Shown: positions 1 through 5,061 of the stretch, one piece after another | Numbering within the stretch: position 1 is the stretch's first letter | Layout of the letters: each line of letters begins with the position of its first letter | NCBI GenBank assembly: GCA_030597775.1 | Contig: JAUVRF010000169.1 | Coordinates: 1 to 5,061 of the forward strand | Source of the DNA: Methanobacteriota archaeon | GTDB taxonomy: Archaea; Thermoplasmatota; DTKX01; GCA-020343715 | Direction of reading: 5' to 3' | Length of the DNA: 5,061 nucleotides | Program-made: the position numbers and the translations under genes | Notes under the pieces: model-generated | The model's database searches: none | What the model was told of the DNA's origin: nothing | Seen by the model: only the letters and a program-made list of their open reading frames with translations

Positions 1-2
1 AG

Positions 3-1316
3 GTCGCCGACCAGCAGATCAAGGTCTCGCTCAAGCCCCAGTACGTGGACAAGCTCCCCAAGCTGTTCAGGGGAAAGGTCCGCAAGTTGCTCGAGATGGT
101 GGACGAGCGGGGCGTCATGGACGAAGTGGTCGAGCGGCTCCAGATCGGTCCCGTGGTCGACCAGGACCTGGAGACGCTGTCCGGTGGAGAGCTGCAACGG
201 ATGGCCATAGCCGCCGCCATCGTGAGGGAGGCGGACGTGTACTTCTTCGACGAGCCCTCGTCGTACCTGGACATCCACCAGCGATTGGTTGCGGCCCAGG
301 TGATCCAGGAGCTCTCCGAGACCCGTCAGGTGCTCATTATCGAGCACGACCTGGCGGTACTCGATTCCCTCGCGGACCAGGTCCACCTGATGTACGGGGA
401 GGAGGGGACGTACGGGGTCATGACCCTTCCCCGTTCCGTCCGTGCCGCGATCAACGTGTACCTGGAGGGCTTCCTGAAGGAGGAGAACATCCGCTTCCGC
501 AACCGTCAGATCAAGTTCGAGAGCCGGCCCCCGCGGAAGGAGTGGAAGACGCCCGTGCTCATAGAATTCGGCAGGATGGTCCTGAACTACCCCGCCTTCC
601 AGCTTGTCACCGAACCCGGACAGATCCACATTGGCGAGGTGGCGGGGGTGGTGGGTCCCAACGCCACCGGGAAGACCACCTTCGTCAAGATGCTCGCAGG
701 CGTCCTCAAACCCTCGGAGGGTGAGATAGACGTGGACGTCAAGGTGGCGTACAAGCCCCAGTACATCAAGGGTGACTACACCGGAACGGTCGAGGAGCTC
801 CTGTGGAGCACCCGTGCCGAGGAGATGCATTCCGGTTTCTTCCAGGCCGAGATCGAGGTGCCCCTGAACCTGCGAAGGCTCTACCTCAAGGAGGTGGACC
901 GCCTGTCGGGAGGGGAGCTGCAGCGTGTGTCCATCGCCCTTGCGCTCATGGCCAAGGCCGACATCTATCTCCTGGACGAGCCCTCGGCCTACCTGGACTC
1001 GAACCAGAGGATGGAGGCGGCCAAGACCATCCGGAGGGTGATGGAGAAGACGGGTCGCAGCGCCCTCGTCGTCGACCACGACGTGTACTTCATCGACCTG
1101 GTCTCGGACAGCATCATGGTCTTCGACGGAGAGCCCTCGGTGAAGGGACACGGCGCGGGGCCCTTCGGGCTACGGGAGGGCATGAACGCCTTCCTGAAGA
1201 ACGCCTCCGTGACCTTCCGGAGGGATTTCGAGACCAAGCGGCCCCGGATAAACAAGAACGAATCCCGGCTGGACCGAGAGCAGAAGGCCTCAGGGGAGTA
1301 CTTCTACATAGAGTGA
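3..1316 (+). CDS. abce1: ABCE1/RLI ribosome-recycling ATPase, 5'-truncated by window edge
   Basis: ABCE1 (RNase L inhibitor family) is a cytosolic twin-ATPase that splits ribosomes into subunits after termination, with the release-factor/Pelota machinery, and takes part in initiation. The window shows 437 residues; the family is about 590-600, so roughly 150-165 residues are missing: the two-[4Fe-4S] domain, the NBD1 Walker A and the helix-loop-helix. The frame is open from base 3, and the GTG at 45 is an internal valine, not a start. NBD1 shows the Q-loop KPQYV (33-47), signature LSGGELQR (177-200), Walker B VYFFDEP (237-257) and H-loop IIEHD (336-350). After the hinge (YGVMTLP, about 405-425), NBD2 shows Walker A GPNATGKTT (654-680), Q-loop KPQYI (753-767), signature LSGGELQR (903-926), Walker B IYLLDEP (963-983) and H-loop VVDHD (1068-1082). 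The conserved C-terminal hinge FRRDxxTxRPRxNK and DREQKxxGEY are intact. All visible catalytic residues are present and no frameshift is seen. Stop TGA is 13 bases from the end of the convergent surface-protein gene. Confidence 0.97.
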   Translation, partial: VADQQIKVSLKPQYVDKLPKLFRGKVRKLLEMVDERGVMDEVVERLQIGPVVDQDLETLSGGELQRMAIAAAIVREADVYFFDEPSSYLDIHQRLVAAQVIQELSETRQVLIIEHDLAVLDSLADQVHLMYGEEGTYGVMTLPRSVRAAINVYLEGFLKEENIRFRNRQIKFESRPPRKEWKTPVLIEFGRMVLNYPAFQLVTEPGQIHIGEVAGVVGPNATGKTTFVKMLAGVLKPSEGEIDVDVKVAYKPQYIKGDYTGTVEELLWSTRAEEMHSGFFQAEIEVPLNLRRLYLKEVDRLSGGELQRVSIALALMAKADIYLLDEPSAYLDSNQRMEAAKTIRRVMEKTGRSALVVDHDVYFIDLVSDSIMVFDGEPSVKGHGAGPFGLREGMNAFLKNASVTFRRDFETKRPRINKNESRLDREQKASGEYFYIE

Positions 1317-1322
1317 GGCACG

Positions 1323-1343
1323 GCCGGGCTCACTGGCCCCGGC
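1323..1343. terminator. GC hairpin at the convergent gene junction (weak terminator candidate)
   Basis: GCCGGGC (1323-1329) pairs with GCCC-GGC (1336-1339 and 1341-1343), with C1340 bulged and the loop TCACTG at 1330-1335. That gives seven G-C pairs. It lies on the end of the surface-protein gene and just past the ABCE1 stop. Archaeal termination usually depends on T-rich tracts, and no run of four T follows on either strand within about 120 bases. It may stabilise 3' ends, slow polymerase, or be a chance product of GC-rich sequence. Confidence 0.3.
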
Positions 1344-4300
1344 GGTCCATCTCGCGCTTGAAATCGTCCATCGAGATGTAGTCCTCGTCCTGGCTCTCCT
1401 CGAACTCCGGCCCTCGGCCGGTGGGGCTGGTGGGGTCGTACTGGAGGTAACCCGCGGCCGGCTCGAGTTGGGGCTTGTCGAGCTCGATGTGATCCTCCTC
1501 CAGAACGCTCTCGAGCTGTTGTTCCCGGCGGTCCAGGGTATCCTCCTCCCTCCAGGCGATCGCCAGGATCACGCCAAGGGAGATGATGACTATGACCATC
1601 ACCAGGAGGAGGCTCTGGCAGTTCTCGTCGAGGAAGGTGTAGCCCGTGATGCCCTCGGTATCCTCCACCATGAACACCAGCCTCTTCACGGAGACCTGGT
1701 TGCCAGCTTCGTCGCTGGCCGTTATGACGAGCAGGCTCAGGGCGTCGTCCAGGCTCACCTTGATGCGGAAGGTGCCGTTATCGGAGACCGATGTGTGCTC
1801 TCCTATGGTGATCCAGTCACCGGGGGTGACGGTGCCCGAGACCCAAACGTAGTCGTTCGAGGTCCGGGACCTGTCCTTGGGCGACCTCACCTCAAGCTGC
1901 GGTGCGTAGGTGTCGAGGATGAGGGTCAGGTCGGTGGTGAACTCGTTCCCAGCCCGGTCCGTTATCAGGACCACGAGGACGGTCTCGCCCTCCTCCAGGG
2001 GCAGCTCCGCCAAGAACCTGGCCAGCTCGTCCGCATCGTAGGCCTGACCGTCGATGTGGATATCAGCTCCCAGCTCGGTGCTGCCGCGGAGCTCGAAGGT
2101 GCGATTGTTGGTGAACATCGGGTCGAAGGCGTCCTCTTCCTCGTTCCAGAGGAATCCGACCAGGTCAAGGCCGGGCGACGTGACGTCCAGGTAGAGCCGG
2201 ACCGTTACGGCTCCCACGTTCCCAACAAGGTCGGTGGCGACGAGGCGGATGTTGTTCACCCCCTCGATGAGCACGATATCGATGGAGAAGTTCGCGCCAT
2301 CGATGAACGCCTCGGTGGAATCGACGGTGAGCCTCGAGATGACCTCCGTGAAGTTGCCAGTGAGGTTCAGGGTGTCGATATTTACGCTGGCACCGTTCTC
2401 GGGAACGGTGATGAGCAGATCGGGGGCGACGGTGTCGACGAAGACCACCCGGGACACGTTGACCTGGGCGCCTCCGGTGCCGGACACCATCACCTGCACG
2501 GTGTTGATGCCCTGCTTGAGATTCGTGATCTCCTGGCTGAAGTAACCGCTTCCAGACACCGTGAGCAGCGACCAGACGTTGGACAGCTCGGGCACCCTGA
2601 AGTACACGTCCAGGAACGGGCTCGTGGTTCCCGTGAGGGTCACGGTGGTCACGTTGAGCATCGTTCCATCCACCGGTTGGACCACCTCAAGGGGTGGGGC
2701 CTCCAGGTCCGCAGTTAGATGCCAATCGAGGCTGGCCTCGTTCCCCGCGGGGTCGACGGCCCGTATGGTTATCACATTGAGGCCGTCGGAGAGGGTGAGG
2801 TTGAGTGTGAAGAGGGTCCCGTCCATGGTGGCGTTCACGCCGTTTGCGGAGACCCGGACATCAGGGGCGTCCGTGTAGCCCACGATCGAGACGGGGGCCG
2901 AACCCACGAGGCGGTTGTGGGCGGGGGTGGGGGGCACTTGGATATCGATCTGGGGAACCTCGGTGTCCAGGGTCAGGCTGAAATTGATGATGGCCTCGTT
3001 CGAGGCGTAGTCCAAAGCCCGGACGGTGAACGGATAGGTGCCGTCACCGGGCAGGGTGGTCGTCCACGTCCAGTTCTCAAGACCGGTGACCGGTTGCCAG
3101 GCCTGGGTTGCTATACGGACCTCCACCTTGTAGAGCGAGGAGCCGGGATCGGATGCGGTCCCTTCCAGGGTGAGCACGGGGTCGTTGATGTGGTCACCGT
3201 CGGAATGGGAGGTGATCTCGAGCGTGGGCGGGTAGGGGTCCGTCAGCTCCAGGCTCACCCAGAGATGGGACGTGACGTTCAGGTGACCGGCGGCCCAGGA
3301 CGTCCCGAAGGTCGCCCTGAAGAGATGGGGGTTCCGGTCCTCCTTGGCGGCCTGCGTGGTCACATGCTCCATGATCAGGGCATCGAAGTTGTTCCCGCGG
3401 GGCCCGGTGGTGCCCACGAACACGATGTTGTCCCCCTCGTCACGGACCTCCAGGTCGGCCCCAGATACGGGGTGGCCCGTGGGGAACAGGACCTTTATGT
3501 GGACCGTCCACCAGGCGCTCCACTGGTCACCGGAACCGTCCAGCTCGACCTTTGCAGGATCGTAGGTGGAGTTCACCAGGACCCCGTTGCCTCCCTGCTC
3601 CACCTTCACATGCCAGTTGGTGCTTGAGGTGAATGTGCAGTTCTCGAATCGGACTGTCACTCCCTGGACATGGACCCCAACCAGGTTGTCGATGAAGGAG
3701 CATCGGTTCACGACCACGTCCTCTGATGTGATCTCGAGTCCATGGTCGCCGTCCCTGAAGGTGCTCCTGTGGAACTCGAAAGGGACCTGGATGCGTGCGT
3801 AGGATGGCTGCGCCGAGAATACCTTGCCGGAGCTCGTGATGCCGAAGTACCAGGCCTTCCCGGTGGCCGTCCCCTCCAGGGAGAATGCGATCCCCTGGGA
3901 GTAATCAGAGGTCAGGACCGAACTGTTCTGCCAATCCTGATCACCCCCGTCCACCAGGAAGGAGTGACTGACAAGAGGTCCAGTGAGGAAATTCATCACG
4001 GTATCGCGCAACACCAGGTCCCCGTGGACGATGACATCACCGTTCAAGGTGACGTCGCTGTTCGAAAGGAGGGAGGAGTTGCCAGCGTGGACCGTCCAAG
4101 AGGTGTCAGAGGAACCTGCGAGGACGATGCCACCTGCGGAGCAGTTCGTGATGGTCCCGTCGTGCAGCTCGATGTCCGAGTCCGTGAGCTTGTAGCCCTC
4201 GAAGGTGTTGTCCTCCATCCTGGTCGCCCAGGCAAGAACGGTCGAGGCCTCGTCTGCCTTGAGACCGGCGACGTTCCCGTACAGGAACCCGTCGACGATC

Positions 4301-5061
4301 ACGATGTCCGAGGTGCTCTCGAGGTACACACCGCTGTTGGTGTTGCCGGTGAAGATGTCCCCGGTGGAGGTCATCTGGCAGTCGATGTTGAGACTGGCAC
4401 CGAAGATGTTGTTCCGGAAGGTGTTGCCGCTGCTGGTGATCGTGACGTCGTTCAGGGCCTTGAGACCGTTCCGGGTCGACCCCGCAACAAGCGAGTCCCG
4501 GATGGTCAGGTCCACCCTGTACTGGGCCGATATACCGTCCTGGGTCTGTCCACGGATGGTACATCCCACCACCTCGACGATCGGATCGTACTCGATTAAG
4601 ATACCATCGGAGTTCCCCTTGACGGTGGTGTTGGAAATGGTTGCGTTGCATCCGGTCCGTATCATCATCCCGTTGCGGTTGTTCAGCACCTGGCACCCGT
4701 CCACGACGGCGTCGCCCCGCATGAACCTGGCGCCCTCGTAGCCATTGTCCGCCAGGGTGCAGTTCCGGAGCGTTACGTCGGAGTCCTGTGCATTGACCCC
4801 ATGGTACGTGCTGTTGGTGATGCTCGAATCCGTCACCGAGATGGTGGCACCACGCAGGACCAGCCCATGGAGGTTGCCGTCGATGGTGGTCCCGGAGATG
4901 ATGGCGTCGTCCGATGCGATGTACAGGCCCAGCAGCTCGGCGCCAACCGAGGGCACGTAACCGCACGAGGTGATGAAGGAGTTGGAGATGCGCAACGTGG
5001 TTCCCGACCGGACCATGGCGAATATCGCTTTGGATGCTGGAACGACCTTGATCGAGCTGGC
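1330..5061 (-). CDS. Giant beta-helix/Ig-like surface protein with C-terminal membrane anchor, 5'-truncated
   Basis: This is probably a single-pass, cell-surface protein; no specific ligand or enzyme activity can be assigned. 1243 residues are visible. The frame is open past the ATG at 5014-5016 to the window edge (15 more codons, already reading like a beta-helix coil), so that ATG is internal and the true start and signal peptide lie outside. Numbering from that Met: residues 30-318 form regular PbH1-type right-handed beta-helix coils; 303-414 is a linker module; 415-495 is a second short beta-helix; 501-591 resembles a carboxypeptidase-regulatory/transthyretin-like domain; 592-1119 are six Ig-like domains; 1135-1155 is one transmembrane helix; 1156-1228 is an acidic tail. 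There are 21 N-x-S/T sequons, all outside the membrane, fitting an N-glycosylated archaeal exterior. Automatic annotation would probably say NosD-like or right-handed beta-helix protein. I see no clear pectate-lyase or glycosidase active site. Adhesion or glycan binding is inferred from architecture only. Stop TGA lies at 1330-1332. Confidence 0.93.
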   Translation of the reverse strand, partial: ASSIKVVPASKAIFAMVRSGTTLRISNSFITSCGYVPSVGAELLGLYIASDDAIISGTTIDGNLHGLVLRGATISVTDSSITNSTYHGVNAQDSDVTLRNCTLADNGYEGARFMRGDAVVDGCQVLNNRNGMMIRTGCNATISNTTVKGNSDGILIEYDPIVEVVGCTIRGQTQDGISAQYRVDLTIRDSLVAGSTRNGLKALNDVTITSSGNTFRNNIFGASLNIDCQMTSTGDIFTGNTNSGVYLESTSDIVIVDGFLYGNVAGLKADEASTVLAWATRMEDNTFEGYKLTDSDIELHDGTITNCSAGGIVLAGSSDTSWTVHAGNSSLLSNSDVTLNGDVIVHGDLVLRDTVMNFLTGPLVSHSFLVDGGDQDWQNSSVLTSDYSQGIAFSLEGTATGKAWYFGITSSGKVFSAQPSYARIQVPFEFHRSTFRDGDHGLEITSEDVVVNRCSFIDNLVGVHVQGVTVRFENCTFTSSTNWHVKVEQGGNGVLVNSTYDPAKVELDGSGDQWSAWWTVHIKVLFPTGHPVSGADLEVRDEGDNIVFVGTTGPRGNNFDALIMEHVTTQAAKEDRNPHLFRATFGTSWAAGHLNVTSHLWVSLELTDPYPPTLEITSHSDGDHINDPVLTLEGTASDPGSSLYKVEVRIATQAWQPVTGLENWTWTTTLPGDGTYPFTVRALDYASNEAIINFSLTLDTEVPQIDIQVPPTPAHNRLVGSAPVSIVGYTDAPDVRVSANGVNATMDGTLFTLNLTLSDGLNVITIRAVDPAGNEASLDWHLTADLEAPPLEVVQPVDGTMLNVTTVTLTGTTSPFLDVYFRVPELSNVWSLLTVSGSGYFSQEITNLKQGINTVQVMVSGTGGAQVNVSRVVFVDTVAPDLLITVPENGASVNIDTLNLTGNFTEVISRLTVDSTEAFIDGANFSIDIVLIEGVNNIRLVATDLVGNVGAVTVRLYLDVTSPGLDLVGFLWNEEEDAFDPMFTNNRTFELRGSTELGADIHIDGQAYDADELARFLAELPLEEGETVLVVLITDRAGNEFTTDLTLILDTYAPQLEVRSPKDRSRTSNDYVWVSGTVTPGDWITIGEHTSVSDNGTFRIKVSLDDALSLLVITASDEAGNQVSVKRLVFMVEDTEGITGYTFLDENCQSLLLVMVIVIISLGVILAIAWREEDTLDRREQQLESVLEEDHIELDKPQLEPAAGYLQYDPTSPTGRGPEFEESQDEDYISMDDFKREMDRRGQ
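1333..1551 (-). other. Acidic cytoplasmic tail of the surface protein
   Basis: Residues 1156-1228 follow the membrane helix. I count 23 Asp/Glu against 9 Lys/Arg, a net charge near -14. Three parts are visible: a probably helical juxtamembrane stretch (about 1157-1179) rich in E, Q and L; a P/G/Y-rich loop (about 1181-1203, with QYDPTSPTGRG); and a terminal stretch EDYISMDDFKREMDRRGQ that could form an amphipathic helix. No kinase, HAMP or other named domain is recognisable. It could bind a cytoplasmic partner, but no function can be assigned. Confidence 0.75.
1552..1614 (-). other. Single transmembrane helix of the surface protein
   Basis: Residues 1135-1155 are an unbroken hydrophobic stretch (SLLLVMVIVIISLGVILAIAW) flanked by DENCQ outside and REED inside. 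It is the only membrane-length hydrophobic segment visible. With large sequon-bearing domains on its N-terminal side, the expected topology is N-out/C-in. It is followed by 73 residues, so it is an ordinary anchor and not a PGF-CTERM archaeosortase signal, which sits at the extreme C-terminus behind a PGF motif. A cysteine (C1133) sits at the outer membrane boundary. Confidence 0.92.
1660..3243 (-). repeat. Six tandem Ig-like domains forming the extracellular stalk
   Basis: Residues 592-1119 of the surface protein hold six repeats, each opening at a proline in the form (D)-x-x-(A/V/P)-P-x-[LI]: P597, P688, P775, P865, P948 and P1039 (steps 91, 87, 90, 83 and 91). Each has a hydrophobic strand with a following T/S-G (LTLEGT, VSIVGY, VTLTGT, LNLTGN, FELRGS, VWVSGT). 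Most end with an EG/DG-x-N strand leading to D-x-A/V-G/S-N: 669-673, 755-759, 929-933, 1020-1024 and 1102-1106. This is the bacterial/archaeal Ig-like (Big) stalk pattern. The third domain lacks the D-x-A-G-N loop (SGTGG at 845-849). Twelve of the 21 sequons lie in the transthyretin-like segment and this stalk, eleven of them in the stalk. Confidence 0.85.
3244..3516 (-). other. Carboxypeptidase-regulatory/transthyretin-like beta-sandwich segment
   Basis: Residues about 501-591 of the surface protein begin WWTVHIKVLFPTGHPVSGAD, then LEVRDEGDNIVFVGTTGPRG. The pattern of aromatic strand, G-x-P-V-x-G-A-x-L-x-V-x-D, then V-x-T/G-T-x-x-x-G-x is that of CarboxypepD_reg/Cna-B-like prealbumin folds, which often follow beta-helices in archaeal surface proteins. 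The segment ends with strands HLNVTSHLWVSLEL before the first Ig-like domain. No catalytic role is expected; it likely acts as a rigid connector. Isopeptide-bond residues cannot be assigned from sequence alone. Confidence 0.6.
3532..3774 (-). repeat. Second short parallel beta-helix block (3-4 coils)
   Basis: Residues about 415-495 of the surface protein return to the coil pattern. Strand anchors are GLEI (426), GVHV (447), WHVK (468) and a looser GVLV (478). Two coils carry RCSF and ENCTF at positions 438-441 and 459-462, exactly 21 residues apart, the same turn position as NCTL and GCTI in the main block. With the 112-residue interruption, it could be a continuation of the same solenoid after a lateral insertion, or a separate small helix. 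Confidence 0.75.
3775..4110 (-). other. Linker module between the two beta-helix blocks
   Basis: Residues about 303-414 of the surface protein lack the G-anchor rhythm of the flanking coils. The first part has short alternating strands (DVTLNGDVIVHGDLVLRD, near residues 321-338). This resembles a capping or transition motif that I recall from other archaeal surface proteins, where a tryptophan-containing strand (here SWTVHAG, about 306-312) leads into G-D-x-x-V and L-x-L-R-D/N steps. The rest (about 340-414) is rich in W, S, G and aromatic residues and matches nothing I recognise. It may be a helix cap, a lateral loop domain or irregular coils; the sequence alone does not decide. Confidence 0.45.
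4063..4929 (-). repeat. Main parallel beta-helix block, 13 coils with about 66-base period
   Basis: Within the surface protein, a G-[ILVAMY]-x-[ILVAF] strand anchor recurs at residues 30, 51, 73, 95, 116, 138, 161, 184, 206, 229, 251, 274 and 296. The steps are 21, 22, 22, 21, 22, 23, 23, 22, 23, 22, 23 and 22 residues, i.e. about 66 bases of DNA. Each coil has the form G-hydrophobic strand, turn, then a strand such as VTLRNCTL or LTIRDSLV, followed by an N-rich turn. This is the classic PbH1/CASH-type signature of right-handed parallel beta-helices. A further coil (KAIFAMV, then LRISNSFI) lies at the right edge, so the helix starts outside the window. The repeats are degenerate at DNA level and are protein-structural, not recent tandem duplications. 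Confidence 0.88.

Noticed and set aside
45..47. GTG as the start of the ABCE1 gene
   Set aside because: It is the valine of the conserved Q-loop KPQYV in NBD1; upstream codons are in frame and fit the family.
803..1381. 192-codon + strand frame overlapping ABCE1 NBD2
   Set aside because: The ABCE1 frame carries every conserved ATPase motif; this one gives an R-, G- and P-rich product with no recognisable domain.
1552..1614. PGF-CTERM/archaeosortase sorting signal
   Set aside because: There is no PGF motif, and the hydrophobic helix is followed by 73 residues instead of ending the protein.
1970..2050. Helical insertion in the fifth Ig-like domain (DADELARFLAEL)
   Set aside because: It aligns with the usual strand-turn-strand leading to the LxEGE and D-x-A-G-N elements of the other domains, so no insertion is needed.
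1468..4599. Long + strand open frames antisense to the surface-protein gene (1468-2718, 2719-3627 and 3742-4599, all in the same frame)
   Set aside because: This frame is the codon-aligned complement of the real gene, so its stops arise only where the real gene uses TTA, CTA or TCA, which are rare in GC-rich codon use (the stop at 2716-2718 is a CTA leucine codon). The translations are low-complexity, rich in G, D, V, H and R, and match no domain. The sense strand has a full, coherent domain architecture.
4106..4966. 286-codon - strand frame overlapping the beta-helix
   Set aside because: It is a shifted frame of the real gene with an R-, H- and G-rich translation typical of GC-rich shadow frames.
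5014..5016. ATG as the start of the surface protein
   Set aside because: The frame stays open to the window edge and the upstream residues (KVVPASKAIFA) look like another beta-helix coil. No signal peptide follows the ATG.

Overview
This GC-rich window most likely comes from an archaeon. The left-hand gene is ABCE1/RLI, the ribosome-recycling ATPase found only in archaea and eukaryotes. The right-hand gene encodes a very large, sequon-rich, single-pass surface protein of a type common in euryarchaea. The form of the surface protein (parallel beta-helix, then tandem Ig-like domains, one C-terminal membrane span and a cytoplasmic tail) suggests Thermoplasmatota, for example relatives of Methanomassiliicoccales. 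That placement is inference, not proof.

Layout. Bases 1-1316 (+) hold the C-terminal three quarters of ABCE1. The window opens just before the Q-loop of the first nucleotide-binding domain, so the Fe-S domain and the first Walker A lie outside. A 13-base gap (1317-1329) follows. It overlaps a GC-rich hairpin and has no T-tract. Bases 1330-5061 (-) hold the second gene, convergent with the first. It is open to the right edge of the window, so its N-terminus and any signal peptide are missing. The two genes fill the window: there is no RNA gene, CRISPR array, mobile element or start-side promoter here.

The surface protein (1243 visible residues) is modular. From the N-terminus outward it has about 13 regular beta-helix coils with a 21-23 residue period, a linker module, a short second beta-helix block, a domain resembling carboxypeptidase regulatory/transthyretin-like folds, six tandem Ig-like domains of about 82-91 residues, one transmembrane helix, and a strongly acidic 73-residue cytoplasmic tail. 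It reads as a stalked adhesin or carbohydrate-binding protein with the beta-helix held away from the cell.

The two genes have no evident functional link; their tail-to-tail arrangement only suggests that their 3' transcripts overlap. I did not find a clearly undescribed system. The most interesting points are the architecture and tail of the surface protein, its cysteine pattern, and the tight convergent junction.
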